DNA from: Chloroflexota bacterium
GTDB taxonomy: Bacteria; Chloroflexota; Anaerolineae; Anaerolineales; UBA11858
DNA length: 11,850 nucleotides
Reading direction: 5' to 3'
Assembly (NCBI GenBank): GCA_030666985.1
Contig: DAOUWT010000060.1
Coordinates: forward strand, 1-11,850
Shown here: piece by piece, positions 5,535 to 11,850 of the stretch
How the letters are laid out: each line of letters opens with the position of its first letter
Position numbering within the stretch: the stretch's first letter is position 1
The notes under the pieces: generated by a model
Seen by the model: only the letters and a program-made list of their open reading frames with translations
What the model was told of the DNA's origin: nothing
Database searches by the model: none
Program-made: the position numbers and the translations under genes

Positions 5535-5548
5535 GCACAACGTATTAA
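5535..5548 (-). other. 3' end of a second attC-like site (attC2), cut by the IS
   Basis: Minus strand TACGTTGTGC (5544-5535) lies 25 bp before the FHA gene ATG and pairs with GTACAACGTA at 7547-7538 beyond the IS. The box GTTGTGC is the exact complement of GCACAAC, the first box of attC1, as expected if both belong to one cassette. The TTAA at 5545-5548 is the IS target duplication. Confidence 0.42.
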
Positions 5549-5664
5549 CGTAACTTTTGCACAGTCAGGGCGAAAGAGACCTTAGAAGTGCAAAAAAACG
5601 AACTTTAACAATCTGCGAAATAAGGGTAAGCTTATAGGACATCTTATTGAACAAGGAGATTCCT

Positions 5665-6081
5665 ATGAGCCAAACCGAGCCAGAACTGACCAACCATGCC
5701 TTGTTGGTGCTGTGGGGTCAATTCGCCCAACAAATTGGTCTGACAGCAGCCTTGCAAGCAATCCCGCTTCATCAAAAGACCTGCACCCACTCGCCTCAGA
5801 CAAAGACAATTGAATTTCTGGTTGCTATTTTGGGTGGGCTTTCGTACTTGAAAGACTTCAGCAAAGCGGCACACCCAATTGTCAAAGACCAAGCTGTGGC
5901 CCAGGCCTGGGGCCAAGGCGCCTGGGCTGACTACAGTGGGGTGAGCCGTACCTTGAACACCTTGACGCTGGAAGAGGCCAGACAGATTGTGGAAGCACTG
6001 GAGACCGTGGCGCAAGGATTTATTGATCGGGAAATCAATCTGGCCTTGTTGCAGTCCGAGGGGCTGGTGTTGGAGACCTGA
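5665..6081 (+). CDS. Transposase, N-terminal part (frame ends at TGA)
   Basis: The product has 138 aa from ATG 5665 with AAGGAG (5653-5658) six bases upstream. It carries the N-terminal region of an IS4-clan transposase (SPQTKTIEFLVAILGGLSYLKD, YSGVSRTLNTLTLEEA) and ends ...EGLVLET just before the expected first catalytic aspartate segment. The following frame (-1) continues DLTGRPVSNTS from 6075, so one transposase of about 585 aa is split by a frameshift. The junction lies in a 16-bp perfect inverted repeat with the stop codon in the loop. Either a programmed frameshift or an inactivating mutation. Confidence 0.8.
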   Translation: MSQTEPELTNHALLVLWGQFAQQIGLTAALQAIPLHQKTCTHSPQTKTIEFLVAILGGLSYLKDFSKAAHPIVKDQAVAQAWGQGAWADYSGVSRTLNTLTLEEARQIVEALETVAQGFIDREINLALLQSEGLVLET

Positions 6082-6107
6082 CGGGCCGTCCGGTCTCCAA
6101 CACCAGC
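6063..6107 (+). repeat. 16-bp perfect inverted repeat at the transposase frame junction
   Basis: GCTGGTGTTGGAGACC (6063-6078) and GGTCTCCAACACCAGC (6092-6107) are perfect reverse complements separated by 13 nt that include the TGA stop (6079-6081). The loop itself can pair GACG/CGTC. This could be a frameshift-stimulating RNA hairpin or the footprint of template-switch mutagenesis. Confidence 0.85.
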
Positions 6108-7421
6108 ACGACTTACCCCAATGTTGCCTACGGTCATATGAGTGACCGCATCCAACTGGGCTATCAGGCGGTCATGGTGAGCATGCATAGTCCCACGTAT
6201 GGTCGCTTGTGGCTTTCGACCACGCCCCACCCCGGGGACACGGTCTCCTGTACACAGGCCGAAGTATTGGTGCTGGCTGCCGAAGCTAGAAGTGGTGTTC
6301 GTCCGCGTCGGCGTACGGAGTTGCTCCACGCACGCCTGACACAGGTTGACGCGGATGTGCAAACCATCAGGACGCGTCTTGAGCAGGTCAGGGAAGCGTG
6401 CCAGGTTGCTGAACGCCAATTAGCTCTCACCCAAGGGCAGCTTGCCAGTTGGCAAGCGACTGTCTCCCAGTTGGAAGCCAATTATCAGGCTCACGAAAGG
6501 GAAGAACGGCCTCACAGCAAATTGGCCCAGGCACGTGCGCGTCTGGCGGTACAACAACGTCGCCTGCCCCGACGTGAGAAAGCCCTCTTACAAGCACAAC
6601 GCCGGGTGGCACGCCAACAAGCGAAACTTGGCCCTGCGCTACGTGTGGCAACCGAGTTGACCGCCCGTCTGCGCCACTTGGAACAAGAAAATCGCACCAA
6701 TCCGACCCCGGTCAAGATCACCCTGCGTCTGGATGCTGGCTTCGGCACCTACGCAAACGTCACCCGCCTCATCGAAATGGGCTACGACTTGTACACCAAG
6801 CCCTATAGTCATTGGGTGACGGCCAAACTCAAGCAAGCCCATGCCAACACAACCGGGTGGGAGCGCGTCGGTAAAAATGCCGAAATGCTGGCCTGGGCTG
6901 AGAAATCACTGTCCGGGATCCCCTACCCGCTCAATGTTGCGCTGGAACGTTTCTATACCGGGGAAACCTGCAAATATAGCACCTTACTGCATTTCGGCGA
7001 TTATCCGGTTACCACCGATTTGCAAAGTTGGTTCCAACGCTACAATGCCCGTCAAACTATTGAAGCGGGTATCAAAGAGGGCAAAGGTGTCTTCAAAATG
7101 CACCATCTTAAAGTGCGCTCCGAAGCTGGCCTGTTCTTGCAGGAACACTTCGCGGCCTTCGCCGCCAATTTCGTCCGCTGGGCAGCCGCTTGGCTACATG
7201 CACAAGCAACACATAACACTGCGCCCGTGGCCCTTGCCAACGTCAAAACAATGGTGCAGGTCACGGCGCACACCTCAGCCTGGGTATATTGGCAACCGCA
7301 TGGTTGTTTGTTAAGGTTCTCTGACCACAGTGTGTTCGCGGGGCAGTCTATTCAGATACAGGATTACTATTATCAACTCCCGTTGCCGTTTTTTAAAAGT
7401 TATGTTTTTGCGCCATTTTAA
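6082..7421 (+). CDS. Transposase, C-terminal catalytic part (DDE, YREK signature)
   Basis: The frame is open from 6075 (DLTGRPVS); an internal ATG at 6138 would give 427 aa but would omit the first Asp. Numbering from 6138: a long Gln/Arg-rich coiled coil (about 55-185) is inserted between the first Asp segment and LRLDAGFG (second Asp, D199). The IS4-family signature Y-(2)-R-(3)-E-(6)-K is seen as Y302-R305-E309-K316. The catalytic core is complete apart from the frame break. The exact IS family within the IS4 clan (IS4, IS1634, IS1380-like) cannot be assigned by eye. Confidence 0.82.
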
Positions 7422-7453
7422 GTGATTCGCTCTCTGGTTGCACAAAAGTTACG

Positions 7454-7764
7454 TTAAGGATTGATGCGGCGCGGCGAAAAAAAGAGGTCTCACATATCCA
7501 TAACAGAGCCGCCGCATAATCCGGGTTGAACTTGCTTTACGTTGTACAGCCCACGGGCTAGTGCACGCCATGGCGAGCCTGGGTAGTATAAAATACTTCT
7601 GTTAACTTGCCTTTGGAATTTAAGCAACTACCTGTCAGGACTTCCTTTCTTCAGTGTAAACTCTTTTCATACATCTGTCAACAAAAGCCCGCTTCTCGAA
7701 CGCCTGGGGGCGAGCACGCTTCCCGCACCCCATCTCCCCTGCTCCCCCGCTCCCCCTCCCCCCC
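7454..7764. other. Spacer between IS and lon: rest of attC2, then no recognisable gene
   Basis: 7458-7475 (GGATTGATGCGGCGCGGC) and 7508-7522 (GCCGCCGCATAATCC) form an imperfect inverted repeat. With TACGTTGT at 7538-7545, which pairs with ACAACGTA at 5537-5544 across the IS, this gives a pre-insertion palindrome of about 104 bp that resembles an attC site. AGCCC-AC-GGGCT follows at about 7548. From 7565 to 7727 I see nothing supported. 7728-7764 is a C-run cluster described separately. Confidence 0.4.
7728..7764 (-). other. G-quadruplex-capable G-run cluster directly after lon
   Basis: On the minus strand runs of 7, 5, 5, 4 and 4 G, separated by 1-4 bases (AGC, AGCA and the like), begin immediately after the lon stop codon. 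This matches a four-tetrad quadruplex pattern in the lon 3' UTR. It may serve RNA stability or termination, or just reflect the degenerate GGGGAGC repeats of this genome. Confidence 0.55.
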
Positions 7765-10209
7765 TCACCTCTCCAACAACGCCACATCCAACACCTCGTC
7801 CATATACTCCACAGGAATGATTTCCAACTCCTCGCGGGCCTGGTCGGGGACGTCTACCAGGTCCACCTCGTTTTTGCGGGGGATGACGATCAGCTTCAAC
7901 CCGGCCCGGTGAGCGGCTACCACTTTTTCGCGGACGCCCCCCACGGGCAAGACCCTCCCCCGCAGGGTTATCTCCCCCGTCAGGCCGACTTCCTTGCGGA
8001 CCGGTCTCCCCGTAAAGGCGGAGGCTAACGCCACGGTCAGGGTAATCCCCGCGCTGGGGCCTTCTTTGGGAACCGCTCCCTCGGGGATGTGAATGTGGAT
8101 GTCGAGGTTTTCGTATTTCTCCAGGGGGATGCCGAGCTGCTTGGAGCGCGATTTCAAATACGTCAGGGCCGCCTGGGCGGATTCGGTCATCACATCCCCC
8201 ACCTGGCCGGTAATTTGCAGCCTCCCTTTGCCCTCTACGAGAAGGACTTCGACGGGCATGGTGCGCCCTCCGCTTTGCGTCCAGGCTATGGCGGTGGCGA
8301 CCCCGACCTCGTCCTTCTCCTCGGAAGCGATGGGAAAAAAGCGCGTGGGGCCCAAAAAGCGATCCAGGGAGTCGACTCGGATCAGGGTGGGGTATTCTTT
8401 CCCTTCTACCTTGGCGCGGGCAATTTTGCGGCAGATGCGCCCGATTTCACGCTCCAGGTTGCGCACGCCTGCCTCAAGAGTATATTCTCTTATGAGGCGC
8501 TGCATGGCTCCCTTAGAAAAGTGGAGACCTTCCCCGTTCAGGCCATTCTCTGCAACTTGGCGGGGAATCAAGAAGCGGTCGGCGATTTCTAGCTTTTCTT
8601 CTTCTATGTAGCCGGGGAACTTGATGACTTCCATGCGGTCTAATAATGCCATGGGAATGGTATCGATTGTGTTGGCCGTGGTGATGAACATCACCGAAGA
8701 TAGGTCAAAGGGGATTTCCAGGTAATGATCGGAGAAAGCGTAATTTTGTTCGGGGTCGAGGGTTTCTAATAAGGCCGAAGAAGGATCGCCCCGGTAGTCA
8801 TAGCCTAGCTTATCGACCTCATCGAGCATGAAAACGGGATTAGCGCTTCCGGCCCGGCGGATGGTCTGGAGGATGCGCCCCGGCAGTGCGCCGATATAAG
8901 TGCGGCGGTGCCCCCGGATTTCGGCCTCGTCTCGGATGCCTCCCAGCGAGACGCGCACAAAGTTGCGGTTCAAGGCCTCTGCTATGGAGTTCCCCAAGGA
9001 TGTTTTCCCGGTCCCGGGCGCTCCCACAAAGCATAAAATTGGCTGCCGGGCCTTTTCCTGACGGCCATTTTCCAGGTGCAAGCGTTTTACGGCAATGTAT
9101 TCCAAAACGCGCTCCTTGGCGCGGGGCAGGCCATAATGGTATTTGTCTAGGATTTCGGCAGCGTTAGGGACATCCAGATTGTCTTCGGTGTACTCCTGCC
9201 AGGGCAAGTCCAGAATCCAATCCAGGTAATTGCGCAGGATGCCGACTTCGGGGGACATGGGGGGGATTTTGTTCAGACGGCCAATCTCTTTTTCAGCCCG
9301 GGCGCGAGCATGTTCTGGCAAGTTTTTCTCGGCCAGTTGCTCACGCTGTTCAGCCACATCGCTCGTCCACATATCGCTCTCGCCCAATTCCGTTTGAATG
9401 ACCTTCATCTTCTCCCGCAAATAGAACTCGCGTTGGGTCTGGTCTACTTTTTCGCGAGTTTCAGCGCGGATTTCATTTTCCAATTCAAGTATTCTTACCT
9501 CGTGAGCCAACAAAGCCAGGAGGCGATTCAGGCGCCGGTTAGGAGAAGTTTCTAGCAAAAAGGCTTTTCGCTCGGCGATATCAACTCCAAGAGTCGTCAC
9601 CAGCATGTCGGCCAACCAGCCCGGGTATTCGATGCCCCGGGCCTGAAAGTAAAATCCTTCGGGCCATGAGTCATTCAACTGCACACAGCGCCTAAAAAGC
9701 TTCAAAGCAGAACGCATTTTCGCTTCCAGGGTATCGGTCATTTCTATCATTTCGTGGATAGGCCTGGCCCTGACTCGCAGATAAGAATCCAGTTGCGTAA
9801 ATTCTACGATTTCCACGCGCCGGCGGGCCTGCACCAAAGCCGAACGAGAACCATCCGGCAATTCCAGCAAATCCCCCACGGCCATTTCTACCCCTACTGG
9901 CAAAAAACTATCGGGGCCAGGGTAATTTTCATTGGGGTCTTTTTGTGTGAGAGCAATTAAAGTCTGATTCCGCGCCTGACTCTCGAAGATAGCCTCCAAG
10001 CTACCCTCGCGTCCCACAAAAAGAGGCGAAATCATGTTGGGAAAGACAATCATATCCCGCAAAGGCAAGACAAGGGCTTCTATCAGCCCCCTGGAATCGG
10101 GACGAAGATCACGCACGCGATATAATTCTTCTGTCTGGTCTTCTAGCATGTCCTCGAAATCCAGGTCTGGGTCAAAATCAAAGTCAAAATCAAAGTCAAA
10201 GTCAGACAT
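7765..10209 (-). CDS. lon: ATP-dependent Lon protease
   Basis: This cytoplasmic AAA+ serine protease degrades misfolded and regulatory proteins. It has 814 aa from ATG 10209, supported by GGAG 7 bp upstream; an upstream in-frame TTG is less likely. Order: acidic N-terminal DF repeat (2-14), LonN substrate domain (about 45-240, LPLRDMIVFPNMISPLFVGR), helical linker with REKMKVIQTELGE, AAA+ module with Walker A GAPGTGKTS (396-404) and Walker B FMLDEVD (Asp463, Glu464), and the protease domain with the catalytic dyad Ser719 (EGPSAG) and Lys762 (GGVREKVVAA). The 43-residue spacing equals that of the E. coli enzyme. It follows folC on the same strand after a repeat-filled gap. Confidence 0.97.
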   Translation of the reverse strand: MSDFDFDFDFDFDPDLDFEDMLEDQTEELYRVRDLRPDSRGLIEALVLPLRDMIVFPNMISPLFVGREGSLEAIFESQARNQTLIALTQKDPNENYPGPDSFLPVGVEMAVGDLLELPDGSRSALVQARRRVEIVEFTQLDSYLRVRARPIHEMIEMTDTLEAKMRSALKLFRRCVQLNDSWPEGFYFQARGIEYPGWLADMLVTTLGVDIAERKAFLLETSPNRRLNRLLALLAHEVRILELENEIRAETREKVDQTQREFYLREKMKVIQTELGESDMWTSDVAEQREQLAEKNLPEHARARAEKEIGRLNKIPPMSPEVGILRNYLDWILDLPWQEYTEDNLDVPNAAEILDKYHYGLPRAKERVLEYIAVKRLHLENGRQEKARQPILCFVGAPGTGKTSLGNSIAEALNRNFVRVSLGGIRDEAEIRGHRRTYIGALPGRILQTIRRAGSANPVFMLDEVDKLGYDYRGDPSSALLETLDPEQNYAFSDHYLEIPFDLSSVMFITTANTIDTIPMALLDRMEVIKFPGYIEEEKLEIADRFLIPRQVAENGLNGEGLHFSKGAMQRLIREYTLEAGVRNLEREIGRICRKIARAKVEGKEYPTLIRVDSLDRFLGPTRFFPIASEEKDEVGVATAIAWTQSGGRTMPVEVLLVEGKGRLQITGQVGDVMTESAQAALTYLKSRSKQLGIPLEKYENLDIHIHIPEGAVPKEGPSAGITLTVALASAFTGRPVRKEVGLTGEITLRGRVLPVGGVREKVVAAHRAGLKLIVIPRKNEVDLVDVPDQAREELEIIPVEYMDEVLDVALLER
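10171..10206 (-). repeat. Hexanucleotide microsatellite encoding the Asp-Phe repeat of Lon
   Basis: Six tandem hexamers (GTCAAA/ATCAAA on the plus strand, the last GTCAGA) lie directly after the lon start codon and encode S-D-F-D-F-D-F-D-F-D-F. Gain or loss of units would keep the frame, so the length may vary between strains. The motif lies outside the LonN domain. Confidence 0.85.
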
Positions 10210-10230
10210 AATTACTCTCCAAAACAATTA

Positions 10231-10326
10231 GGAATCAGGAAAACAGGGAGCAGGAGAGCAGGAAAACAGGAAAACAGGAGAGCAGGAAAACAGGCGAGCA
10301 GGAGAGCAGGAAAACAGATAACAGGA
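10231..10326. repeat. Degenerate octamer tandem repeat upstream of lon (CCTGYTYT on minus)
   Basis: About ten units of the form CCTGTTTT or CCTGCTCT (minus strand) fill the lon leader region, with a few 7-nt variants. No open reading frame here is credible. Similar CCTG-type units occur after mltG at 1132-1150. They may be genome-wide intergenic repeats. Confidence 0.8.
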
Positions 10327-10343
10327 ATCTGACCTAACATTCT

Positions 10344-10410
10344 AACTCGCCACTCGCCATTCGCAACTCGCCACTCGCAACTCGCCACTCGCCAACTCGC
10401 ATACTCGCCC
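10344..10410. repeat. Degenerate heptamer tandem repeat after folC (GGCGAGT on minus)
   Basis: About nine units GGCGAGT(T/G) or GCGAGTT (minus strand) lie between the folC stop and the octamer array. The repeat is different in sequence from the adjacent octamers, so two unrelated arrays abut in one 206-bp gap. Confidence 0.8.
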
Positions 10411-10415
10411 ACTTT

Positions 10416-11747
10416 TTATGTTTTCCAGGCTATTCGAGCGCTGGCGGCTGCGAATATGCTCCCCGTCACCAATACCAAGGCACTCTCACCTGCAATTTCT
10501 AAGGCTCGCTGCAAAGCTGCGCCGACGTTGGGGACAGCCTCTCCCGGGACGCCAAAGGGACGAGCCGCGGCCCATAATTCATCCGCATCCATGGCGCGGG
10601 GGTGCGTGGCCTGGGTGCAAATCAGATACTCTGTGCGGGGTAATAGCTCCGAGAACATGCCCTCTATTTGTTTGTCCTCCGAGACGCCGAAGACGGCAAT
10701 GATGGACATTCCCGCGAAAAGCTCCTCCACAGATTGTCCCAGCTTAGATATCGCATCCGGGTTGTGCGCCGAATCTATTATCACGGGAGGCTCTCGGCGC
10801 ATGACTTCGAAGCGGGCTGCCCAGCTTGTTTTGGCAAAACCTTTTTGGATGGCATCTTCGGGGATTGGTATCCCCCGTTCCCGGGCCACCTGCAAGGCCG
10901 CGTAAGCTGTAGCCGCGTTATCCACCTGAAACTCACCCAGCAGCTTTATGTTAATTTTTGGGGGATTACCTGCCAGCCCGGGGGGGGACGCGGCGATATG
11001 GAAGGTTTGCCCCGCCAGGGAGGCGGATAGCCGCTCGTAAAGGTAATCCCGCCCTAGCAGCGTCAGGGGGGCGGCCCGCCCCTGGGCGACAGCCTCCACC
11101 ACGGGGACAGCTCCCTCCCCCTGCTGGGCCGCTGCCACAACGGGAACACCTGGCTTAATGATCCCCGCTTTCTCGGCGGCGACCTCCTCCAACGTCTCCC
11201 CCAAAATAGAAGTATGGTCCAAGTACAAAGCCGTTATTACGGAAACTTCTGGCATTATCACATTTGTGGCGTCCAGGCGTCCCCCCAGGCCAACCTCCAC
11301 GACGGCTACATCCACCCCTTGCTGCGCGAAGTATAAAAATCCCAGGCCGGTGGTGATCTCGAAAGTGGTCAGGCGGGGGATAGCGGCCACGTGGGGTTTG
11401 ATATCCTCCACCAATTCCACCAGATTAGCGCGGGGGATAGGCTCCCGGTTGATTTGTATGCGCTCTTCGAAATCCTTGAGGTGGGGGGAGGTGTAAAGGC
11501 CGACGCGGTGACCGGCCTCTTGCAAGGCGGCGGCGCAGAAGGCGGCCGTGGAGCCTTTTCCTTTGCTGCCGGCGATGTGAATGGACTTGAACTCCTCCTG
11601 CGGATTCCCCAGGGCGGCTGCGAAGTCTCTCATGCGGGCGAGGTCGAAATTCTCCGGGGAGAGGTTGTCTTGCCGGGTGCGGGAGTAATCCACAAAGCTA
11701 TAGATATAGTCAAGGGCCTGTTGGTATTGGGTTTCGATATTGCTCAT
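10416..11747 (-). CDS. folC: Folylpolyglutamate synthase / dihydrofolate synthase
   Basis: FolC adds glutamate to dihydropteroate and extends polyglutamate tails on folates in the cytoplasm, using ATP. The 443-aa length is normal. Visible motifs are the ATP loop GSKGKGS (60-66), YTSPHL (85-90), TFEITTGLGFLYF (128-140), VEVGLGGRLDATN (150-162), LDHTSILG (176-183), AAEKAGIIKPG (190-200), and in the C-terminal ligase domain ARFEV (311-315) and DSAHNPDA (325-332). The ATG at 11747 has no strong Shine-Dalgarno. Mono- versus bifunctionality cannot be read from the sequence. It is the upstream neighbour of lon on the same strand, 206 bp apart; co-transcription is possible but not shown. Confidence 0.95.
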   Translation of the reverse strand: MSNIETQYQQALDYIYSFVDYSRTRQDNLSPENFDLARMRDFAAALGNPQEEFKSIHIAGSKGKGSTAAFCAAALQEAGHRVGLYTSPHLKDFEERIQINREPIPRANLVELVEDIKPHVAAIPRLTTFEITTGLGFLYFAQQGVDVAVVEVGLGGRLDATNVIMPEVSVITALYLDHTSILGETLEEVAAEKAGIIKPGVPVVAAAQQGEGAVPVVEAVAQGRAAPLTLLGRDYLYERLSASLAGQTFHIAASPPGLAGNPPKINIKLLGEFQVDNAATAYAALQVARERGIPIPEDAIQKGFAKTSWAARFEVMRREPPVIIDSAHNPDAISKLGQSVEELFAGMSIIAVFGVSEDKQIEGMFSELLPRTEYLICTQATHPRAMDADELWAAARPFGVPGEAVPNVGAALQRALEIAGESALVLVTGSIFAAASARIAWKT

Positions 11748-11850
11748 AGTAAAAGCATTGTAACCCGATGCTAAAAAGCGTGCAAGTGGGGAGGAGTGCT
11801 AAAAAGTTGTTGGTTAATTTCTGCCCCCCTCAGTCCCCCCAAATGCCAAA
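11748..11850. other. Upstream region of folC, no gene seen
   Basis: 103 bp to the window end. No convincing open frame, RNA or promoter stands out. It ends with C-rich runs similar in style to the other intergenic spacers. Confidence 0.4.

Larger units (their letters stand above)
5549..7453 (+). mobile_element. IS4-clan insertion sequence, 1905 bp, TTAA target duplication
   Basis: The ends are inverted repeats: CGTAACTTTTGCACA at the left and CGTAACTTTTGTGCA read inward from the right, with the first 11 bases identical. TTAA flanks both ends (5545-5548 and 7454-7457) and fits a 4-bp target duplication. The element contains one transposase gene in two frames. The target was the interior of an imperfect palindrome (attC2). 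The intact ends suggest a recent insertion, while the frameshift leaves autonomous activity uncertain. Confidence 0.85.

Noticed and set aside
8089..8611. Long plus-strand ORFs opposite lon
   Set aside because: Antisense shadows of a well-conserved lon coding frame.
10231..10410. CRISPR array
   Set aside because: Units are 7-8 bp, contiguous and degenerate, without spacers or cas genes.
10212..10412. Minus-strand ORF of 66 codons upstream of lon
   Set aside because: It is a translation of the octamer and heptamer repeats and has no ribosome site; low-complexity artefact.

Overview
The window reads as a bacterial chromosome in which a patchwork of mobile and accessory DNA (about 1862 to 7560) sits among GC-rich housekeeping genes. 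The core genes are mltG, cysH, lon and folC. The degenerate short tandem repeats between core genes and the gene styles remind me of Chloroflexota (Anaerolineae-like) genomes, but no 16S or marker gene proves this, so the assignment is an inference.

Layout. 1-1057 (+): 5'-truncated mltG (endolytic murein transglycosylase). 1152-1865 (-): cysH, an iron-sulfur APS/PAPS reductase, whose ATG overlaps by 4 bp the end of a minus-strand two-gene toxin-antitoxin-like module (1862-2535). 2641-2973 (-): ORF-less group II intron remnant. 3176-3925 (-): a HigB/HigA-like toxin-antitoxin pair. 3979-4114: a long imperfect palindrome that looks like an integron attC site. 4153-5509 (-): a membrane-anchored protein with a C-terminal FHA-like domain, split in two frames at a seven-base homopolymer. 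5549-7453 (+): an IS4-clan insertion sequence with TTAA target duplication and a frameshifted transposase. 7765-10209 (-): lon. 10416-11747 (-): folC.

Main hypothesis. The minus-strand genes between lon and cysH may be integron-type gene cassettes without a visible integrase (a CALIN-like array). The FHA cassette would begin at (G)TTGTGC and end with an attC-like site whose first box is GCACAAC, the exact reverse complement, as expected for a cassette carrying its own attC. The next cassette begins (G)TTGGGC immediately upstream of the toxin-antitoxin promoter. The upstream attC-like site was split by the IS, and the site after the toxin-antitoxin pair may have been invaded by the group II intron.

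Gene logic. Both TA-type modules have a -35/17 bp/-10 promoter whose -10 lies exactly 6 bp before the ATG, which predicts leaderless mRNAs, and each has an inverted repeat over the promoter that fits autoregulation. The housekeeping genes do not form a functional unit with the island, except that cysH appears translationally coupled to the upstream TA-like module.
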